From: Owenia fusiformis
Taxonomy: Eukaryota > Annelida > Polychaeta > Sabellida > Oweniidae
Assembly: GCA_903813345.2 (NCBI GenBank)
Contig: CAIIXF020000013.1
Span: 561,917-611,916, forward strand
DNA length: 50,000 nt
Direction of reading: 5' to 3'
The notes beneath the pieces were generated by a model. It worked only from the letters and a program-made list of their open reading frames with translations, ran no database searches and was not told the origin of the DNA. A program made the translations under genes and the position numbers. Positions 44,409-50,000 of the stretch are shown piece after piece; within the stretch, counting starts at the first letter, position 1; each line of letters begins with the position of its first letter.

Positions 44409-46131
44409 TTATTATTCTTTTTTCTTCCTCCTCACCAAATTTCTCGTCAACTATAACAGCTTACTTAATCCAACTTACATGGTTAACTAAAGACTGAAAC
44501 CGGCTTTCTGGGAAATTAGGTCAAATTTTTATCTAGGTCAAAGGTCAAGAACTAGGTCAAATCTTACATTTTCAACATTCTTCATCATATCTTCGTCAAT
44601 ATTCTTCGTAACTCCTTCATCTTTTTTTCATCGTGTAGCTTAGAAAAAGGCGAATCAAAGATATGACATCAGAATTTTGATTACTCTTACCGATTTTGAG
44701 ATACGGCGTCCGAAATGTAGGTCACGCCTAAACATGCTCCAAATCGAATGTGTGAGCTATGAAAAAGATGTAGAATTTTCTCAGAAATCCAAATCTGCAA
44801 ACCAAATTTGGATCGGACTTCCGGTTCGGAAGTTATGGCGTTTTGAAAGCTCAAAAATCGCTAAATTTGGTGCCTATGTTAAGTCAATGGGAAAAAAGAC
44901 TTTTTCGAAGTGTAAAATACAGGATATTGACTGAGTGCAGCTTAACATAATGAATGCTTATAAAAGAAGGGGACCTCAAAAGCTACATAGCTTCAACATT
45001 TGGACACCAAAATGCCTAGGTCAAAATCAAGGTCAAATTCATAGTTTTTCCTTATTTTTACGATTCTGACACTACACTTTAATAATTTACTTCAAAATTT
45101 TGTATACAGGTAGCAAAGAGTGTGCTAATAGTGTTAGCCTTTTGCCGTCGAAAGTTTTTTGACCCACTTTTGAGATATGGTGTCCGAAAAGTAGGTCAAA
45201 ATAAAAAGTTCTCCAGATTCAACGTATGAGTTAAGAATTAAGGGTAGAATCTTCTCAGGAATCCGAATCTGCAAACCAAATTTCGATCCGACTACCGGTT
45301 CGGAAGTTATGGCGTGTCCAAAAAGTAGGTCAAAATAAAAAAAATTCCAAATTTAACGTATGAGTTATGAATTAGGGGTAGAATTTTGTCAGGAATCCAA
45401 ATCTGCAAACTAAATTACGATATGACTTCCGGTTCGAAAGTTATGGGGTTTTGAAAGCTCAAAAATCGCTAAATTTGGTGCCCCATGTTATGTCAATGAG
45501 AAAAAGGATTTTTTGAAGTGTAAAATACCAGATAAAGACTGAGTACAGCTTAATATTCTGAAAGCCTATAAAAGGAGGGGACCTCGAAGGCTATCTAGCT
45601 TTAAAATTTGGACGCAAAAATGCCTTGGTCAAAATCTAGGTCAAATTCATAGTTTTTCCTTATTTTTGCGATTCTGACATTACACTTTAAGGATTTGCTT
45701 CAAAATTTTGTATACAGGTAGCAAAGAGTGTGCTTATAGTGTTAGCCTTCTGCCGTCAGAAAGTTTTTTGACCCACTTTTGAGATATGGTGTCCGAAATG
45801 TAGGTCAAAATAAAAAATTATCCAAATTTAACGTATGAGTTATGAATTAAGGGTAGAATTTTCTCAGGAATCAGAATCTTTAAACCAAAGTTCGATCTAA
45901 CTTCTGGTTAGATAGTTATAGCGGTTTGAAGTCTCGAAAAGTCGATATGATGATATCCCCATGTTAAGCTAATAGAGTCGAAGATAGCCTTCTTAAAAGT
46001 TGTCTAAATGTCTATATTCTAGCTGACTCAGCTTATTCTGAATGACTCAGCTTACAAGTTCTGGATGACTCAGCTTAAAAAAATGTGAAATCTGGAGTCT
46101 TAAATTGAACTTGTTCAATTTACATGTCTAG
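44409..46131 (+). repeat. Array unit 18
   Basis: Head of the CTTCCTCCTCACCAAATTTC type, AGGTCAAAGGTCA at 44535-44547, two monomers (44857, 45471), type C tail at about 45,990-46,075, hairpin 46102-46121 (loop TT), 6-nt spacer ACATGT, CTAG 46128-46131. From about 44,857 the body follows unit 13 (offset about 17,500), but the head is that of unit 19, so the unit looks chimeric. Confidence 0.86.
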
Positions 46132-48004
46132 TTATTATTTTTCTTTCTTTTTTCTTCCTCCTCACCAAATTTCTCGTCAACTATAACAGCTTACTTAATC
46201 CAACTTACATGGTTAACTAAAGACTGAAACCGGCTTTCTGGGAAATTAGGTCAAATTTTTATCTAGGTCAAAGGTCAAGAACTAGGTCAAATCTTACATT
46301 TTCAACATTCTTCATCATATCTTCGTCAATATTATTCGTAACTCCTTCATCTTTTTTTCATTGTGTAGCTTAGAAAAAGGCGAATCAAAGATGTGACATC
46401 AGAATTTTGATTACTCTTACCGATTTTGAGATATGGCGTCCGAAATGTAGGTCACGCCTAAACATGCTCCAAATCGAATAGGTGAGCTATGAAAAAGATG
46501 TAGAATTTTCTCAGGAATCCAAATCTGCAAACCAAATTTGGATCGGACTTCCGGTTCGGAAGTTATGGCGTTTTGAAAGCTCAAAAATCGCTAAATTTGG
46601 TGCCTATGTTAAGTCAATGGGAAAAAAGACCTTTTCGAAGTGTAAAATACAGGATATAGACTGAGTACAGCTTAATATAATGAATGCTTATAAAAGAAGG
46701 GGACCTCAAAAGCTACATAGTTTCAAAATTTGGACATCAAAATGCCTAGGTCAAAATCTAGGTCAAATTCATAGTGTTTCCTTATTTTTACGATTCTGAC
46801 ACTACACTTTAATAATTTACTTCCAAATTTTGTATACAGGTAGCAAAGAGTGTGCTAATAGTGTTAGCCTTTTGCCGTCGATTTTGAGATATCAGTGTCC
46901 GAAAACGAGGTCCAAAAAAAAATTCTCCGAATCAAATGTCCAGGATATTGGTCTTATAGGAAATTTTCTCAGGATTCCGAATCTGAAAACGAAATTTGGA
47001 TCGGACTTCCGGTTCTGAAGTTATGGCGTTTTGAAAGCTCAAAAATCGCTAAATTTGGAGCCCATGTTAAGTCAATAGGAAAAAAGATTTTATTGAAGTG
47101 AAAAATACGAAATATAGACTGAGTTCAGCTAAATATAATGAAAGCCTTTAAAAGAATGGGACCTCAAAAGCCATCTAGCTTTAAAATTTGGACACCAAAA
47201 TGCCTAGGTCAAAATCTAGGTCAAATTCAAAGTTTTTCCTTATTTTTGCGATTCTGACACTACAGATTAATTATATTCTTCAAAATTTTGTATACATGTA
47301 GCCAAGAGTGTGCTTATAGTGTTAGCCTTTTGCCGTCAGAAAGTATTTTGCCCCACTTTTGAGATATGGTGTCCGAAAAGTAGGTCAAAATAAAAAGTTC
47401 TCCAAATTTAACGTTTGAGTTATGAATTAAGAATAGAATTTTCTCAGAAATCCGAATCTGCAAACCAAATTTCGATCCGACTTCCGGTTCCGAAGTTATG
47501 GCGTGTCCAAAAAGTAGGTCAAAATAAAAATTCGCCAAATTTAATGTATGAGTTATGAATTAGGGGTAGAATTTTGTCAGGAATCCGAATCTTTAAATCA
47601 AAATTATATCCGACTACCGGTTCGGAAGTTATGGCGTTTTGAAGTTTCGGAAAATCGATCTGATGGTATCCTGATAGAAAGTCAAGAGTAGAGAAGAAAA
47701 TATTGAAAAATTCATCCATCCTTCCAATCTGATCCTATCCTATCCTTCCTATCTATCCTTCATTCGTATCCTTTCCTTCCTATCCTTCCTATCCTCTCCT
47801 ATCATATCCTTTCTTCCTATTCTGTCCTATCCGATCCTTCTTTCTTATTCTATCCTATCGATCCTTCCCATTCTATCCTATCCTACATTCCTATGTTATC
47901 CATCCATCTTATTCTGGATGACTCGGCTTATTTAAGATGACTGAGCTTAAAAAAGTCTAGATCTGGAGTCTGAAATTGAACTTCGTTCAATTTCCAAAGT
48001 CTAG
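46132..48004 (+). repeat. Array unit 19 (chimeric body)
   Basis: Same head as unit 18, AGGTCAAAGGTCA at 46265-46277, monomers near 46588 and 47045. At about 46,880 the text TTTTGCCGTC jumps directly to GATTTTGAGATATCAGTGTCC, which belongs to the head-proximal part of a CCAGTTTTCTC-type unit. Type A tail, hairpin 47973-47993 (loop TTC), CTAG 48001-48004. Confidence 0.85.
47713..47910 (+). repeat. CT-rich minisatellite tail (type A), unit 19
   Basis: Irregular TATCC/TTCC words, most like the tail of unit 4. Confidence 0.9.
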
Positions 48005-49726
48005 TTATTTTTCTTTAAGAGTTTTTTCAATAACTATAAGGTATCCAGTAAAGACCATTATACAGTTCATTTAGGTTCAGTATCTAGTTGGTGGGAAATT
48101 GGGTCAAATTTTTATCTAGGTCAAAGGTCGAGAACTAGGTCAAATCCAGTACTTTGTCACTTTTTTCGATTTTCTCGGTCGTCCTTCAATATTTTTGATC
48201 CGGGTTTTTTTCATTGTGTTCCTCATAAAAAAGTAGAAAATCTAGGGTCGATTTAGTTTTTTGGTATCTCAAACCGATTTCGAGATATCAGTGTCCGAAA
48301 ACGAGGTCCAAAAAAATGATATCAATCTTATAGGTGATTTTCTCAGGATTCCGAATCTGAAAACCAAATTTCGATCTGACTTCCGGTTCAGAAGTTATGG
48401 CGTTTTGAAAATTCAAAAATCGCTAAATTTGGTGCCCCATGTTAATTCAATGGGAAAATTATTTGTTTTGAAGTGTAAAATACGAGATACAGACTAAGCA
48501 CAGCTAAACATAATGGAAGCCCATAAAAGAAAGGGACCTCAAAACCTTCTTTTCATAAAAATTTGGACACCAAAATGCCTAGGTCAAAATCTAGGTCAAA
48601 TTCAAAGTTTTTCCTTATTTTTGCGATTCTGACACTACAGATTGATTATATTCTTCGAAATTTTGTATACATGTAGCCAAGAGTGTGCTAATAGTGTAAG
48701 CCTTTTGCCGTCAGAAAGTATTTTGCCCCACTTTTGAGATATGGTGCCCGAAAAGTAGGTCAAAATAAAGAATTCTCCAAACTTAACGTTTGAGTTATGA
48801 ATTAAGTATAGAATTTTCTCAGGAATCCGAATCTGCAAATCAAATTTCGATCCGACTTCCTGTTCGGAAGTTATGACATTTTGAAAGCTCAAAAATCGCT
48901 TAATTTGGTGCCACATGTTATGTCAATGGGAAAAAAGATTTTTTTGAAGTGTAAAATTCGAGATATAGACTAAGTAAAGCTTAAAATAATGAAAGCCTAT
49001 GAAAGAAGGGGACCTCGAAGGCTACCTTACTTCAAAATTTGGACACCAAAATCCCCAAGTCAAAATCTAGGTCAAATTCATAGTTTTTCCTTATTTTTGC
49101 GATTCTGACACTATGTTTGAATGATTTGCTTCAAAATTTTGTATAAAGGTAGGAAAAAGTGTGCTTATAGTGTTAGCCTTTTGCCGTCAGAAAGTATTTC
49201 TACCCACTTTTGAGATATGGTGTCCGAAAAGTAGGTCAAAATAAAAAGTTCTCCAAATTTAACATATGAGTTATGAATTAAGGGTAGAATTTTCTCAGGA
49301 ATCCGAGTCTGCAAACTAAATTTCGATCCAACTTCCGATTCGAAAGTTATGGCATTTTGAAATTTCGAGAAAAATCGATCTGATGGTATCCTGATAGAAA
49401 GTCAAGAGTAGAGAAGAAAATATTAAAAATTGCATCCATCCTTCCTTTGTGATCCTATCGTATCCTTCTTATCTACCTTTCCTTCGTATCCTCTCCTTCC
49501 TATCCTTCCTATTCTATTCCTTCTTCATATTCTATTCTATCATTCTTTCCTATCCTATCCTATCGTTCCTTCCTATTCTAGCCTATCCTTCCTTCCTTTT
49601 TCATCCATCCATCTTTTTCTGGATGACTCAGCTTATTTTGGATGACTCGGCTTATTCTGGATGACTCGGCCAAAAAGTCTAGATCTGGAGTCTGAAATTG
49701 AACTTCGTTCAATTTCCAAAGTCTAG
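48005..49726 (+). repeat. Array unit 20
   Basis: Head TTTAAGAGTTTTTTCAATAAC, receptor-like motif altered to AGGTCAAAGGTCG, two monomers (48419, 48893), type A tail, hairpin 49695-49715 (loop TTC), CTAG 49723-49726. A short deletion near 48,315 removes the usual GTTCTCCGAAT segment. Confidence 0.86.
49433..49614 (+). repeat. CT-rich minisatellite tail (type A), unit 20
   Basis: Irregular TATCC/TTCC words. Confidence 0.9.
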
Positions 49727-50000
49727 TTATTCTTCCTCCTCACCAAATTTCTCGTCAACTATAACAGCTTACTTAATCCAACTTACATGGTTAACTAAGG
49801 ACTGTATCCGGCTTTCTGGGAAATTAGGTCAGATTTTTATCTAGGTCAAAGGTCAAGAACTAGGTCACAATCGTGGTTTTTAACTATTTTACAAGTTTTC
49901 TCAGTCGTCCTTCGGTATTTTCGCTCCGGGTTCTTTTCATCATGTTCCTTAGAAAAAAAGCTAATTCCATAAGGCAAATCGTTTTTTGATTACTCTTACC
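49727..50000 (+). repeat. Array unit 21 (right-truncated by the window)
   Basis: CTTCCTCCTCACCAAATTTC head as in units 18 and 19, AGGTCAAAGGTCA at 49843-49855; the sequence stops in the first part of the body. Confidence 0.85.

Larger units (their letters stand above)
1..50000 (+). repeat. Head-to-tail array of Helitron-like repeat units
   Basis: Twenty junctions of the form hairpin, 6-7 nt, CTAG, then (with a C-for-T change at two of them) TTATT recur in the same orientation, and one further junction (13736) lacks the hairpin. They cut the window into 20 full units plus a partial unit at each end. Inside units a block of about 475 bp recurs, recognisable by TCGCTAAATTTGGTGCC, CCTAGGTCAAAATCTAGGTC and TTTTGCCGTCAGAAAG. 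The repeats are certain; calling the units Helitron-like is inferred from the 3' ends. Confidence 0.9.

Noticed and set aside
1-50000. tRNA, rRNA or other structured RNA genes
   Set aside because: Looked for cloverleaf-like or conserved rRNA segments and saw none; the visible hairpins are repeat termini.

Overview
The window is AT-rich eukaryotic repeat DNA with one recognisable protein-coding sequence and no RNA gene that I could find. Nothing resembles bacterial gene organisation. A Helitron protein of the RepHel type with a C-terminal endonuclease (EEP) domain is known mainly from animals, and long minisatellite-bearing repeats fit an invertebrate genome. The species cannot be named from the sequence.

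Almost the whole window is one head-to-tail array, all in + orientation, of about 20 complete units plus a partial unit at each end. Units are about 1.4-2.9 kb, except for two enlarged by insertions. Each has the same plan: (i) a start TTATT, sometimes followed by 1-5 short palindromic modules; (ii) a head with an AGGTCAAAGGTCA motif; (iii) one to four copies of a roughly 475-bp monomer; (iv) a slot holding a minisatellite whose motif differs between units; (v) one or more GGATGACTCAGC-like motifs in most units; (vi) ATCTGGAGTCT, then a hairpin (arms AAATTGAAC and GTTCAATTT), 6-7 nt, and CTAG. A hairpin just before a terminal CTRR is the classic Helitron 3' end, so I read the units as non-autonomous Helitron/Helentron-like elements joined end to end. 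The array also contains recent internal copies, for example 1054-2872 and 23149-24967.

Two foreign blocks interrupt the array. At about 15.1-19.43 kb, inserted in a minisatellite slot and in the opposite orientation, lies a 5'-truncated Helitron. Its single open frame keeps the Rep tyrosine motif, a full set of PIF1-type helicase motifs and an EEP endonuclease domain, but it breaks off at the array junction where the HUH motif should be.

At 38,337-43,981 lies a 5.6-kb foldback element. Its two long inverted arms (about 2.9 and 2.1 kb) consist of a roughly 42-bp minisatellite (core ATAAAACTAAGACCC) around a 630-bp spacer. Its ends are inverted repeats starting GGGTGTCTAC, with a perfect 10-bp target duplication (GGAATCCGGA). 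A sister unit carries the intact empty site at 21,048-21,057. This block is the best-supported discrete mobile element here. It has no transposase, and its termini and duplication length best suit a Mutator-like foldback element.

The genes do not form a pathway. The only plausible functional link is that a RepHel protein of this general kind could have moved the units, but the copy here is truncated, inverted and not shown to share their termini.
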